Source: JAKACA01 sp963769255 (GTDB lineage: Bacteria; Actinomycetota; Acidimicrobiia; Acidimicrobiales; Bog-793). Taken from it: 64,000 nt of DNA. Location: contig CAVYKV010000002.1 in the NCBI GenBank assembly GCA_963769255.1, forward strand, positions 310,001-374,000. Direction: 5' to 3'. Position 1 is the first letter of the stretch, and every line of letters begins with the position of its first letter. Shown piece by piece: positions 26,104 through 34,776 of the stretch. The notes beneath the pieces were generated by a model, which had not been told where the DNA came from, made no database searches, and saw nothing but the letters and a program-made list of their open reading frames with translations. A program made the position numbers and the translations under genes.

Positions 26104-26865
26104 TCAGCCGGGCAGCCGGCGCCAAAGCGGGCGCGGCAGCACTCGGAGCACCGCAAAGACGGTCCGTAGGACAGGGGGCACCCAGACGACGGAGCGACCC
26201 GTCTCGAGACCACGAACGACGGCGCTAGCTACGTCACCGGGGTCAACGGCGAAAGGTGCAGACGGTAAACCCGCCGTCATGCGTGTCCGCACGAAGCCCG
26301 GCCTGACGACCGTCACCCCTACCCCGCTGCCCCGGAGCGCCTCGGCGAGGCCGAGCGCGAACCCGTCGAGGCCTGCCTTCGCCGATCCGTAGACAAAGTT
26401 GGCCCGCCGGACGCGCACGCCGGCCACGGACGAGAGCACGACGATGCGGCCCGTGCCCTGCCGGCGAAGAACACCCGCAAGAGCCATCGTGGCGGCCGCC
26501 GGACCGGTGAAGTTGGTCGTCAGGCTGTCCGCCACGACCCCGGCATCGAGTTGATCGAGCTCGGCAGTGCCGAGGGCACCGACGGCAACGAGTACGAGAT
26601 CGATGTCGCCGAGGCGTGAGAGGGCGTTCTCGGCGAAGGTTTCGATCGTGTCCAGCTTCGAGACGTCGAGCGCCACCGTCTCGACTCGAAGGACGCCGAG
26701 TGCGCGGAGCTCGCGGGCGGTTGAGTCGAGCGCCTCGGCGTGGCGCCCCGCGAGGACGGCGACCTGCAGCCGTCGGGCGGCGAGCCGTCTGAGGATCTCC
26801 ATGGCAATCTCGGAGTTGCCGCCGATGACGACGGCCGTCTGCGGCATGCCCGTGGCGTCGATCAT
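26104..26865 (-). CDS. dprE2: Decaprenylphosphoryl-2-keto-ribose reductase (DprE2-like SDR)
   Basis: The 253-residue short-chain dehydrogenase has the cofactor motif VVIGGNSEIAMEIL (DprE2-like variant of GxxxGxG) and the catalytic Ser-Tyr-Lys with VVLSSVAGVR and YGSAKAGLDGF. A hydrophobic C-terminus (VLRTVFAVLRVLPRPLWRR) resembles mycobacterial DprE2. It would reduce the 2-keto intermediate made by DprE1, completing epimerisation of decaprenyl-phosphoryl ribose to arabinose. Its ATG overlaps the dprE1 stop (ATGA), which strengthens the assignment. Confidence 0.85.
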   Translation of the reverse strand: MIDATGMPQTAVVIGGNSEIAMEILRRLAARRLQVAVLAGRHAEALDSTARELRALGVLRVETVALDVSKLDTIETFAENALSRLGDIDLVLVAVGALGTAELDQLDAGVVADSLTTNFTGPAAATMALAGVLRRQGTGRIVVLSSVAGVRVRRANFVYGSAKAGLDGFALGLAEALRGSGVGVTVVRPGFVRTRMTAGLPSAPFAVDPGDVASAVVRGLETGRSVVWVPPVLRTVFAVLRVLPRPLWRRLPG

Positions 26866-28259
26866 GCCGCCCCCACCAGCGGCTCGTGCCGGGCACTCGT
26901 CAGCCCGAGGCGCCGACTGAGGTCGGAACTGAAGATCCCATTCGGGTCCTGACGTCGCCGCACCGCTTCCCACTCGGGGAGCCGCGGGTACATGGCGCGC
27001 AGGAGCTGCGGGCGGAGACGGCCGTCCTTCGAAAGATAGACACGCCCGCCCGCCTCCGCCACGAGCTCGTCGAGGTCGTCGAGGATCCGGGGCAGCTGCT
27101 CGGATCCGAGGGGCAGGTCAAGCGCCAGCGTCCAGCCCGACATGGGGAACGACAAGTGCCCGGAGCCTTGCGGTCCGAAGGACTTGAGGACGGCCAGGAA
27201 CGAGGCCACGCGGGCGGCGCTCAGCCGCTCCAGGGCTGCCCGCACGACGTGATCCGCTGCAAAGGGCACGACGAATTGATACTGCGTGAAGCCACGCGGG
27301 CCGTAGAGGACATTCCAGCAGCCGACAGAGTCGAGCGGGTGGAAGAAGCTCGGGATGGTCCGCAGCTCGCCTAAGCGGCGCCTCGGCGCCCTTCGGAACC
27401 ACAGCTCGTTGAAGGCGGCGACCGACAGCGGCGTGAGGAACGAGAACGGCGGAGCGACGGGCACCCGCAGGCGCTCACGGGCCGTGTACTCGAGCGGTCG
27501 ACGGCGTTGGAGCGAGGGCAGCTCGTCGAGACCAGCGTGATCACCCCTCGTGAGCACGGCGCGGCCGAGGTGGCGGCCCGAGGAGAGGGCGTCCACCCAG
27601 GCGACCGAGTACCGGTAGCGACCCCGTTCCTCGGAAAGCATCGACAGGCAGGCGTCGAGGTCCTTCGCCCGCTCGGTGTCGACGCGCATGAGGGACGTCT
27701 CGATGGGGAGGAGCCGGAGCGTCGCCTCCGCGATGACACCCGTGAGTCCCATTCCGCCGCAGGCGGCGGCGAACTCGTCGGGTAGCTCGCCTGGGCCGCA
27801 ACATCGAGGACCGGCGGCCGTGAGCATCGAGAGCCGTTCCACGTGGGCGGCGATGGAGCCGTCGACGTGGTGGTTCTTGCCATGAATGTCGCTCGCGACG
27901 GCACCGCCGAGCGTCACGTGCCGCGTACCCGGTGTCACAGGCACGAAGTAGCCGCGGGGCACGAGCTGGCGCAAGAGGGCGTCCAGGGAGACTCCGGCTT
28001 CGGCCCGAAGCAGGCAGCGCGACTCGTCGAGCTCGAGGACGTTGTCAAGGCGCCGGCAGTCGAGCACGACGCCGCCCGCGGATTGGGCAGCATCGCCGTA
28101 GGCGCGGCCGAGGCCACGAGCGACGCACCGGACGCCTCGCGACGCTGACACCTCGGCAACAAGACCTTCGAGCTCCGCCATGGTTGCCGGTGTGGCGACC
28201 GTCGCCACCGAAGGAACGGCACGGCCCCATCCGCTCAACAGCTCGCGGGTGCCCGCCAT
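26862..28259 (-). CDS. dprE1: Decaprenylphosphoryl-beta-D-ribose 2-oxidase (DprE1-like)
   Basis: The 465-residue FAD-linked oxidase has a PCMH-type FAD domain (CVARGLGRAYGDAAQ, VTPGTRHVTLGGAVASDIHG) and a C-terminal domain containing SFPMSGWTLALDLPL and RRQDPNGIFSSDLSRRLGL. It would oxidise C2 of decaprenyl-phosphoryl-ribose. In Mycobacterium tuberculosis the target Cys387 of benzothiazinones lies in the matching GWxxCxD segment; here that position is Ala379 (codon 27123-27125). Start ATG 28259 overlaps the ubiA stop (TGATG). It sits between ubiA and dprE2, the complete DPA route. Confidence 0.88.
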   Translation of the reverse strand: MAGTRELLSGWGRAVPSVATVATPATMAELEGLVAEVSASRGVRCVARGLGRAYGDAAQSAGGVVLDCRRLDNVLELDESRCLLRAEAGVSLDALLRQLVPRGYFVPVTPGTRHVTLGGAVASDIHGKNHHVDGSIAAHVERLSMLTAAGPRCCGPGELPDEFAAACGGMGLTGVIAEATLRLLPIETSLMRVDTERAKDLDACLSMLSEERGRYRYSVAWVDALSSGRHLGRAVLTRGDHAGLDELPSLQRRRPLEYTARERLRVPVAPPFSFLTPLSVAAFNELWFRRAPRRRLGELRTIPSFFHPLDSVGCWNVLYGPRGFTQYQFVVPFAADHVVRAALERLSAARVASFLAVLKSFGPQGSGHLSFPMSGWTLALDLPLGSEQLPRILDDLDELVAEAGGRVYLSKDGRLRPQLLRAMYPRLPEWEAVRRRQDPNGIFSSDLSRRLGLTSARHEPLVGAA

Positions 28260-29227
28260 CACGCGTAGATGCCGCAGATCAGCATCACCAGCCATGCGAC
28301 ACCGAAGAGCTGCAGGAGCCGATCCGAGATCGCCATCTGCTCGGGCTCGCCGCCGCGGCCCTTCGAGATAGCGAGCTCTACGGCGAGCACGGCGAGCACG
28401 AAGGGAACGATCGAGAGCTCGAACCAGATGAGGTCCTCGGCGTGGTCGGCCGGCCGCAGGTTGGCAGCCCGTTGGAATGCCCACAAGCAGTAGGTCGTGA
28501 CCGTCACCGACATCGCCAGGCGCCTCACGCCGCGGAGGAACTCGGACGGGTACTCGGCGAGGGCCGCTCGGTGCCGACCCTGAAGGTCGCCCATGACCTC
28601 CTGCTCCGAGGTGCGCTTGCCGGTCACGACGAGGAGCGCTCCGAAGGACGTCATCACGAGGAACCAGGGCGATATGGGGACGTGCGTCGCCGCGCCACCG
28701 GCCACCGCTCGCAAGGTGAAGCCAGAGGCGACGCAGACGAGCTCGATGAGGGCGACGTGCTTGGCGCCGAGGCTGTAGCCGACGCTGATCACCAGGTAGA
28801 CGAGCACGACGCCGAGCAAGGGCGTCGAGAGGAGCCAGGCGGCCGCCACCGCTCCAGCCCCGAGGACGCCGGCGGCGGTGAGCGCCGCGCCGGGCGAGAG
28901 GGCCCCCGAGGCGACCGGCCGCTCCCGTTTCACGGGATGCATCTGGTCGTTCTCACGGTCGCGGACGTCGTTCACGAGGTAGGTGGCTGCCGAGGCCGCC
29001 ACGAAGATCCAGAAGGCGGCGACCGTGCGGCCGAATGCGGCGGGATGGACGACGACGCCAGCGGCCGTCGGCGCCGCGAACACGAGGACATTCTTCAGCC
29101 ACTGGCGGGGTCGGGTCGCTCGGAGGAGGGTCACAGCCGCTGCGGGCCGGCCGCTCGGCACCGGAACGCGATCGTCGGGGGCGAGCGCCCGCCCGTCGCC
29201 GGGGCCCCGCTGGATGGCACCGGTCAC
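28259..29227 (-). CDS. ubiA: Decaprenyl-phosphate phosphoribosyltransferase (UbiA family)
   Basis: The 322-residue polytopic membrane protein has the UbiA prenyltransferase Asp-rich motif in NDVRDRENDQMHPVKRERP, about eight predicted helices and the second cytoplasmic loop near GKRTSEQEVMG. The combination with dprE1/dprE2 identifies it as the enzyme that joins phosphoribosyl diphosphate to decaprenyl phosphate (Rv3806c type) rather than a quinone prenyltransferase. GTG start overlaps the apbE stop by 4 bases. Confidence 0.85.
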   Translation of the reverse strand: MTGAIQRGPGDGRALAPDDRVPVPSGRPAAAVTLLRATRPRQWLKNVLVFAAPTAAGVVVHPAAFGRTVAAFWIFVAASAATYLVNDVRDRENDQMHPVKRERPVASGALSPGAALTAAGVLGAGAVAAAWLLSTPLLGVVLVYLVISVGYSLGAKHVALIELVCVASGFTLRAVAGGAATHVPISPWFLVMTSFGALLVVTGKRTSEQEVMGDLQGRHRAALAEYPSEFLRGVRRLAMSVTVTTYCLWAFQRAANLRPADHAEDLIWFELSIVPFVLAVLAVELAISKGRGGEPEQMAISDRLLQLFGVAWLVMLICGIYA

Positions 29228-29991
29228 GCGAAGACGACCCCTTCCGTATATTCCTCCGAGCCGTCGATGTGAACGAGATAGCCCTCGTAGCCGTCCAGAC
29301 GCCGGAGGAGCTCGAGCACTCCGGTCCCGCCGACGGCGAGGGCCGTGGCCAGTGCGTCGGCCAGCGCCAGCGAGGGTCCCGTGACCGTGGCCGAGGCCGC
29401 CGCCACGATCGAGGCACCGCGCGGATCGATGAGGTGGCTCCCGCGTTCGTAGCAGCCGGACGTGGCGATCGAGCCCACGACACCGAGCACGCAGGCGAAG
29501 GCGTCAGCTCGCCATGGATGCCGGATGCCGACTCTCCAGCGTTCACCTGTTGGAGGGCGGCCGAGGAAGGCGACGTCGCCGCCTGCGTTCACAAGCGCCG
29601 AACCGACGTCGGCCGCCGCAAGGGGGCCGAGGGCCCGCTCGACGGCCCAGCCTTTCACCATTCCGGTCGGGTCGACGCCTCCTGGCATCGCCCACGGGTC
29701 GAACCATCCGCCGCTCAGTTCACGCGCCTCCCGACAGAGGCTCAGCACCTCGGCCACCTCCGGCGGTGCCTGCTCGAGCGGGCGAGCGCCGGAGCGCACT
29801 GCGCTCATGGGGCTCTCGGGGGCCCACGAGCTGAAGACGGTGTCGGCTTCTCGAAGCAGCTGGACGCTCGCCTCGACGGCGGTCTCGGCCTCCTCGACGG
29901 TGCAGGACGACCCCGGCACCACCTGGAAAGAGGCGACCGTCCCCATCACCTGCTCGACCCTCGTGACTGGCTGTTCGACGAGGAGGCTCAC
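29224..29991 (-). CDS. apbE: FAD:protein FMN transferase (ApbE)
   Basis: The 255-residue ApbE protein has a MGTVASFQV start, the FAD/Mg site DPTGMVKGWAVERAL, the LVNAGGDVAFLG loop, and the C-terminal LALADALATALAVGG segment. ApbE moves FMN from FAD to a Thr in the SGAT motif of exported flavoproteins. The gene directly upstream encodes exactly such a target (SGATYT), and the two overlap by 4 bases. No clear signal peptide is seen, so its location (cytoplasmic or surface) is open. Confidence 0.9.
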   Translation of the reverse strand: MSLLVEQPVTRVEQVMGTVASFQVVPGSSCTVEEAETAVEASVQLLREADTVFSSWAPESPMSAVRSGARPLEQAPPEVAEVLSLCREARELSGGWFDPWAMPGGVDPTGMVKGWAVERALGPLAAADVGSALVNAGGDVAFLGRPPTGERWRVGIRHPWRADAFACVLGVVGSIATSGCYERGSHLIDPRGASIVAAASATVTGPSLALADALATALAVGGTGVLELLRRLDGYEGYLVHIDGSEEYTEGVVFA

Positions 29992-30440
29992 GGGTGCAGC
30001 CGGTCGAGCGCCGACTGGAGCGAGTAGAGATATGCCTCGCTCGTGTAGGTGGCGCCCGAGACAGTGTTCACATGAGCGCTCTGGGCCGCCAGCACCTCAT
30101 TACGCAGCATCGGGATGACCTGCTGAGCGAGTTGCTGGGAGTAGGACTCGGCGGTCTGCAGGCGGGCCACAGACACCTCGACGATCCGACCGCCCTTCTT
30201 CGTGACGCGCACCGAGAGAAACCCGTAGCCGTATCGCTCGACCGTTCCGATCGCCGTGGCAGTCCCGCCATGTCCCGCTGGCGCAGTCGGCCCGAGCGAG
30301 GACGACGTCGCCTGCCTCCGAGGGGCGACGGAGGCAGGCGGTGCGCTGCCCACGAGGACAGCGGGATGGCCCCCGTGCAGGGCTAGCACGCCGGACAACC
30401 CGGCGGCCGCCGAGACGGTGGCTGCCACGAGACGTCTCAT
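29988..30440 (-). CDS. Exported FMN-binding-domain protein (ApbE substrate)
   Basis: The 150-residue protein has a signal-like hydrophobic N-terminus (LVAATVSAAAGLSGVLAL), a Pro/Ser linker and an FMN_bind domain ending in TVSGATYTSEAYLYSLQSAL. The SGAT(T/Y) motif is where ApbE attaches FMN covalently. ATG 30440 follows GGAG at a good distance. It would carry electrons outside the membrane between the ferric-reductase-like protein encoded 55 bases upstream and an unknown acceptor. Confidence 0.85.
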   Translation of the reverse strand: MRRLVAATVSAAAGLSGVLALHGGHPAVLVGSAPPASVAPRRQATSSSLGPTAPAGHGGTATAIGTVERYGYGFLSVRVTKKGGRIVEVSVARLQTAESYSQQLAQQVIPMLRNEVLAAQSAHVNTVSGATYTSEAYLYSLQSALDRLHP

Positions 30441-30495
30441 CGCGTCGCTCCATTGCCCGGTCGGCTCGGGAGGGCCTTCATCGTCAGGGGGGGTG

Positions 30496-31887
30496 TCATG
30501 CCAGCGCGAACGCCTCGAAGTGGAGCGCATCGCGGGGGACGCCGAGACGGGAAGTGGTGGTCAGGACGCGGGACACGAACTCCTCCGGTCCGGCCACGTA
30601 GACGTCGCGTCGGGCGATGTCGGGGACGAGCGACACCAACTGGTCGACCGAGACGAGCGAGCGCGGCCCCAACACTTCGTGCACCCGGCCCTTCCGGCGA
30701 CGGACGAGCTCGGCCACCTCGGAGGCCAGGACGAGATCGGCTTCACTCGATGCCCGGAGGATGACGACAGGGTCGGACCCCGACGGCAGATCCTCGAGAA
30801 GCGCACGAATTGCGGTGACGCCGATGCCCCCGGCGATGAGCACCGCCTTGCGCCGGCGCCGCGCGTGGGCAGTGAAGGCGCCGTACGGACCTTCGATGGC
30901 GACCCGCGTGCCGATCGGTAGGCGGGCAAGCGCCGAGGAGAAGTCCCCGAGCCCCTTGACGGTCAGGCGGAGGTGTGGGGGGCAGGGCTTTGCCGACAGC
31001 GAGAAGGGGTGCGCCTGCCACCACATGCCCTTCGTCAGGAAGCGCCACTCGAAGAACTGGCCGCCGGACACGGCCAGCCGCTCGATCCGCCGGCCTGCGC
31101 AGACGATGGACACCACCCCCGGCGCCTCGGGGTGAACCTCGACGACACGAAGGCCATGACGCAACGACCGCACGACAGGAAGCCCGAACCGGTAGGTGAG
31201 GACAACACCGGCCGTCGCCAGCCAGACGAGGCCCCACAGAAGACGTGTCAGCGGATGGCCGACAAAGGCCGGCCCGAGCGCGATGACGTGGGCGAAGGAC
31301 AGGGCGAGCGCCAGGTACATCCCGAGGTGGATCGCCCACCAGCGCTCGCGGCCGATGCGTCGGCGAATGGCGCGGATCGACACGACCGCCGCCGACAGCA
31401 TGAGGCCGAACGCCACGGTCGCCTCGAGCACGTCCGGGAAGGACGTCACGAGGCTCCCGAACTCGCGCAAGAGGCCCTGTCGCGCCGCCTCGGCGTAGCC
31501 CACGGTGAGAAACAGGACATGGGCGACGATGAGCGAGATCGGCCACGGCGAGAGCCGACGGTGCCACCGGAGGAGGCCGTCCTGGCCGAGCACCCGTTCG
31601 ATGACCGGTAGCCGAGCGACGAGGAGCACCATGACAAGGGCCAGGTACGTGCCGGCCATGGCGGTGAGGTTGCCGACGAACGTCGCCATCCCTCCAGGTG
31701 CGCGCAGCTGCGCCGACGTCTCCGCCGTGATCGACAGGCCGATCACGGCGCCGAAGCCGAGCCCGAGGATGATCACCGCCGCGTCGACCAGCCACGGCCT
31801 CGGTGTCGGGCTGGGCGGCGACATCGGTGCCGATCGCCCTCTGGTGGACCTCGGCCGTGTCGTGGCGCGGAGCGAACCGACTGTCAT
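30496..31887 (-). CDS. Ferric-reductase-like haem/FAD/NAD membrane oxidoreductase
   Basis: The protein is about 463 residues. The N-terminal half has six predicted transmembrane helices with His pairs suited to bind two haems (RWHRR, VAHVLF, WWAIHLGMY, SFAHVIA). The C-terminal half is a ferredoxin-reductase module with the FAD motif HPFSL and the NAD motif AVLIAGGIGVTAIRALL. The architecture moves electrons from NAD(P)H across the membrane, as in ferric reductases and NOX. It heads the operon with the flavinylated protein, ApbE and the DPA genes. The start is uncertain: GTG 31896, ATG 31887 or ATG 31824. Confidence 0.82.
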   Translation of the reverse strand: MTVGSLRATTRPRSTRGRSAPMSPPSPTPRPWLVDAAVIILGLGFGAVIGLSITAETSAQLRAPGGMATFVGNLTAMAGTYLALVMVLLVARLPVIERVLGQDGLLRWHRRLSPWPISLIVAHVLFLTVGYAEAARQGLLREFGSLVTSFPDVLEATVAFGLMLSAAVVSIRAIRRRIGRERWWAIHLGMYLALALSFAHVIALGPAFVGHPLTRLLWGLVWLATAGVVLTYRFGLPVVRSLRHGLRVVEVHPEAPGVVSIVCAGRRIERLAVSGGQFFEWRFLTKGMWWQAHPFSLSAKPCPPHLRLTVKGLGDFSSALARLPIGTRVAIEGPYGAFTAHARRRRKAVLIAGGIGVTAIRALLEDLPSGSDPVVILRASSEADLVLASEVAELVRRRKGRVHEVLGPRSLVSVDQLVSLVPDIARRDVYVAGPEEFVSRVLTTTSRLGVPRDALHFEAFALA

Positions 31888-32074
31888 CGGCGCCACGACC
31901 CGGCTAGCTTCATGGCTGCGACGCTACGTACCCGCCTCGTCACGGCGGCCCCAACGGCCGGTAAAGATTCGTCCAAGGTCGTCGTTGCCGTGCTGTTGAC
32001 CGACAGACTGCAGCAGTGAGCTCTGATTTCTTGACACCGTTACGGACGCCTCCGGGCCACGTGCCGGAACGGGC

Positions 32075-32734
32075 ATGAGGCTGCTCGTCGTCGAGGACGA
32101 CGCCGCTATCTCCGAACCGCTCGCCGAGGGGCTCCGCCGTGAGGGTTTCGACGTGACCTGTGTCGGCACCGCAGAGGCCGCGCTGGCGGCTGACCTGCCT
32201 GACCTCGTGCTGCTGGACCTCGGCCTACCAGACGGCCACGGCTTCGATGTCTGCCGCCAGCTGCGAGCGCGCTCCACCGTCCCGATCATCATCGTGACGG
32301 CACGGGACGACGAGATCGACCGGGTGGCGGGGCTCGAGCTCGGAGCCGACGACTACGTCGTGAAGCCGTTCGGGTTTCGTGAGCTCGTTGCCCGCATCCG
32401 CGCCGTCAGCCGACGCGTCGGAAGCCAGACCGCCGCCAGCGCTCTGCAGCGGCTGGGCGACCTCGAGATCGACCGTCGGGCGCACCGTGTCTCCCTCTCG
32501 GGCATCGAGATCGCCTTGACGCCGAAGGAGTTCGACCTCCTGTCGGTGCTCGCCTCCGATCCCGGCGCCATGGTGACGAGGCGGGAGATCCTCGCCGAGG
32601 TGTGGGATCCGCACTGGTACGGCACCTCGAAGACGGTCGACGTCCACATCGCCTCCCTCCGCCGGAAGCTCGGTCACCCGGAGTGGATCGAGACGAGCCG
32701 CGGCGTGGGGTTCCGGCTCGTCGTACCGCGATGA
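32075..32734 (+). CDS. OmpR-family response regulator
   Basis: The 219-residue protein has a receiver domain (acidic pair in VVEDDAA, phospho-acceptor Asp48 in VLLDLGLPDG, Lys in VVKPFG) and a winged-helix C-terminal domain (LTPKEFDLLSVLA ... KTVDVHIASLRRKLG ... IETSRGVGFRLV). The last 4 bases overlap the histidine-kinase start (ATGA). The gene is divergent from the ferric-reductase/DPA operon, a natural regulatory target, although no direct repeats of the OmpR type stood out in the 187-base gap. Confidence 0.93.
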   Translation: MRLLVVEDDAAISEPLAEGLRREGFDVTCVGTAEAALAADLPDLVLLDLGLPDGHGFDVCRQLRARSTVPIIIVTARDDEIDRVAGLELGADDYVVKPFGFRELVARIRAVSRRVGSQTAASALQRLGDLEIDRRAHRVSLSGIEIALTPKEFDLLSVLASDPGAMVTRREILAEVWDPHWYGTSKTVDVHIASLRRKLGHPEWIETSRGVGFRLVVPR

Positions 32735-34179
32735 GAAGGCGGCTCATCGGTGGCTTCCTCCTCTTCGTGGTCGTGTTCCTCGTCGTCTTGGAAGTGCCCT
32801 TCGGGCTGAGCCTGGCGGCGAACGCCCGAACGACAAGCCTCTCCGAGCTGAAGAGCGACGCGGCCTCCCTCGGCCTCTTCGTCGGCTCCGCTCTCGATTC
32901 CGCAGACCCGTCCGGCGCACACGCCCTGATGGAGCGTTTTGCGAGCGCCGAGGGCGCCATCGTCGTCGTGGTCTCGCACGGCCGAACGGAGCTGGCGGCC
33001 GGCCTCGGGGCGGCAGAGGAGCTGGGCGACCCTGCGACGCGGGGGATCGTCGCGTCGGCGGCCTCCGGCCAGATCTCCGGGGAGGAAGGTTCGAACGACC
33101 CGGACGACGACCTGCTCTACGTCGCCCTCCCGCTCAGTGTGCGGACAGGCGGCGCCGGATCCGTCGCCCACGTCGCGGACGTCATGCTCGTCGCCGAGCC
33201 GGCTGCGCCGCTGCACGACCGCATCAACGGAGACTGGGGCAAGCTCGCCGCCTTCGGTGCCGTCATGCTGGTGGTTGCCTCCGCAGCCGGCATGTTCCTT
33301 GCCGGGACGCTCACCCGGCCGCTTGGTCGCATCGAGTCGGCCGTGGCCGCTCTGGGGGCCGGCAAGCTGAACGAGCGGGCCCCCGTCGGACACGGGCCGG
33401 CCGAGCTGAAGGCGCTCGGGGACACCGTCAATGAGATGGCGGACCGCCTCGAGGAGCTGTTGGGCGCCCAACGAGCCTTCGTGGCTGACGCTTCGCACCA
33501 GCTGCGAACGCCCATGACGGCGCTCCGCCTGCGGCTCGAGAACCTCGAGGGCGTCCTCGGAACGGACGGTCCGGCTGATCTCGGGCCGGCGCTCAATGAG
33601 GTGGACCGCCTCTCCCGAGTCGTGGATGGGTTGCTGTCGCTCGCCCGAGCCGAGGGGACGCGGCCGGGCCGCGTCCGGATCAACGTCGGCTCGGTCCTCG
33701 CCGACCGGCTCGACGCCTGGAGTGCGCTCGCCGAGGAGCGCCACGTCACGCTGGTGGGAGCAGGCGAGGGCGAAGTCGGCTGGGCAAGGCACGAGCTCGC
33801 TGCCACGGCGTGTCCGGGGTACCTCGAACAGGTGCTCGATAACCTGCTGTCGAACGCCCTCGATGCCACGCCGGCCGAAGGGAGCGTGCTCTTGGCGGCC
33901 GATCGTGTCCCTGACGCTGTCCTGATCCACGTGATCGACACCGGGCCGGGCATGAACGCCGCCGACCGGCAGCGCGCCTTCGACCGATTCTGGCGGCCGG
34001 AGGGCGCCCAGCAGGCGGGCACCGGGCTCGGACTCGCCATCGTCGCTCAGCTCGTGCGCGCCTGCGGCGGCTCGGTCTGGCTCGATTCCGCCCCCGGTGG
34101 TGGTGTCGATGCTGTCGTCCGGCTCGACGCGGCCGGAAGGGCGTCGACCCCCACAAGCTCGCCCGTTTCGGGTGCGTAG
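32731..34179 (+). CDS. Sensor histidine kinase
   Basis: The 482-residue protein has two transmembrane helices (near residues 4-30 and 168-192) around an extracytoplasmic domain, then HAMP (TRPLGRIESAVAAL), an H-box ASHQLRTPMTAL with His256, an N-box NLLSNALDAT, DTGPGM and GTGLGLAIV. It partners with the response regulator directly upstream. Its 3' end lies opposite the last 133 bases of the DedA gene. The sensed signal is unknown; envelope stress is plausible from context. Confidence 0.92.
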   Translation: MRRRLIGGFLLFVVVFLVVLEVPFGLSLAANARTTSLSELKSDAASLGLFVGSALDSADPSGAHALMERFASAEGAIVVVVSHGRTELAAGLGAAEELGDPATRGIVASAASGQISGEEGSNDPDDDLLYVALPLSVRTGGAGSVAHVADVMLVAEPAAPLHDRINGDWGKLAAFGAVMLVVASAAGMFLAGTLTRPLGRIESAVAALGAGKLNERAPVGHGPAELKALGDTVNEMADRLEELLGAQRAFVADASHQLRTPMTALRLRLENLEGVLGTDGPADLGPALNEVDRLSRVVDGLLSLARAEGTRPGRVRINVGSVLADRLDAWSALAEERHVTLVGAGEGEVGWARHELAATACPGYLEQVLDNLLSNALDATPAEGSVLLAADRVPDAVLIHVIDTGPGMNAADRQRAFDRFWRPEGAQQAGTGLGLAIVAQLVRACGGSVWLDSAPGGGVDAVVRLDAAGRASTPTSSPVSGA

Positions 34180-34775
34180 GCGATGGCTGCCTTCGTTGTC
34201 AGGTCTCTGAGGTGCCTGCGGGACAGGAGGAGCGCGCCAGAGAAGATGGCGACGGCACTGGCGACAAGGCCCCAGGTGATGGCCCCGGAGGCGCGTTGCA
34301 CCGTACCCCCCGCGATGAAGGAAGCGATGCTGAAGGCACCAGCCCAGACGACGGCCCCGGCGGCGTTCGCGGCCGCGAAAGGCACAAGTCGCATCTGGTT
34401 CGTGCCGGCGAGCACGGCGGCATAGGTGCGCAGGATCGAGACGAAGCGGCCGAAGAAGACGACTTTGGGCCCGTGCAGGTCGAAGAGGTACCGGCCGACG
34501 CGGAGCTTCGCCTCGTCGATGCGAACCTTGTGCCCGAAGCGGCGGACGAGGCGCAGGCCGCCTACCCGGCCGAGGACGTAGCCGAGCTCGCCACCGACGA
34601 CGGCCGCGATGGTGGCGGACACAAAGACCCCTCCGAGCGAAAGATGGTGACTGTGGCCGGCGTAGGCGCCGGCGACGATGACGGCGGTCTCGCCGGGCAG
34701 CGGCACCCCGCCGCTCTCGGCGAGCACACAAAGCGCCACTGCCCAGTAGCCCCAGGTGGTGATGAGATGGGTCAT
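34047..34775 (-). CDS. DedA-family membrane protein
   Basis: The 242-residue protein has the DedA pattern: ESGGVPLPGETAVIVAGAYAG near the N-terminus, GELGYVLGR, and the GRFVSILRTYAAVLAGTNQM re-entrant segment. DedA proteins include polyprenyl-phosphate flippases, which would fit the decaprenyl-phosphate chemistry encoded nearby. The core ends around ETGELVG; the last 44 codons are a Ser/Pro/Thr-rich tail read from the antisense strand of the histidine kinase. Its ATG comes one base after the stop of the glycosidase gene, so the two are co-transcribed. Confidence 0.85.
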   Translation of the reverse strand: MTHLITTWGYWAVALCVLAESGGVPLPGETAVIVAGAYAGHSHHLSLGGVFVSATIAAVVGGELGYVLGRVGGLRLVRRFGHKVRIDEAKLRVGRYLFDLHGPKVVFFGRFVSILRTYAAVLAGTNQMRLVPFAAANAAGAVVWAGAFSIASFIAGGTVQRASGAITWGLVASAVAIFSGALLLSRRHLRDLTTKAAIAYAPETGELVGVDALPAASSRTTASTPPPGAESSQTEPPQARTS

Positions 34776-34776
34776 G

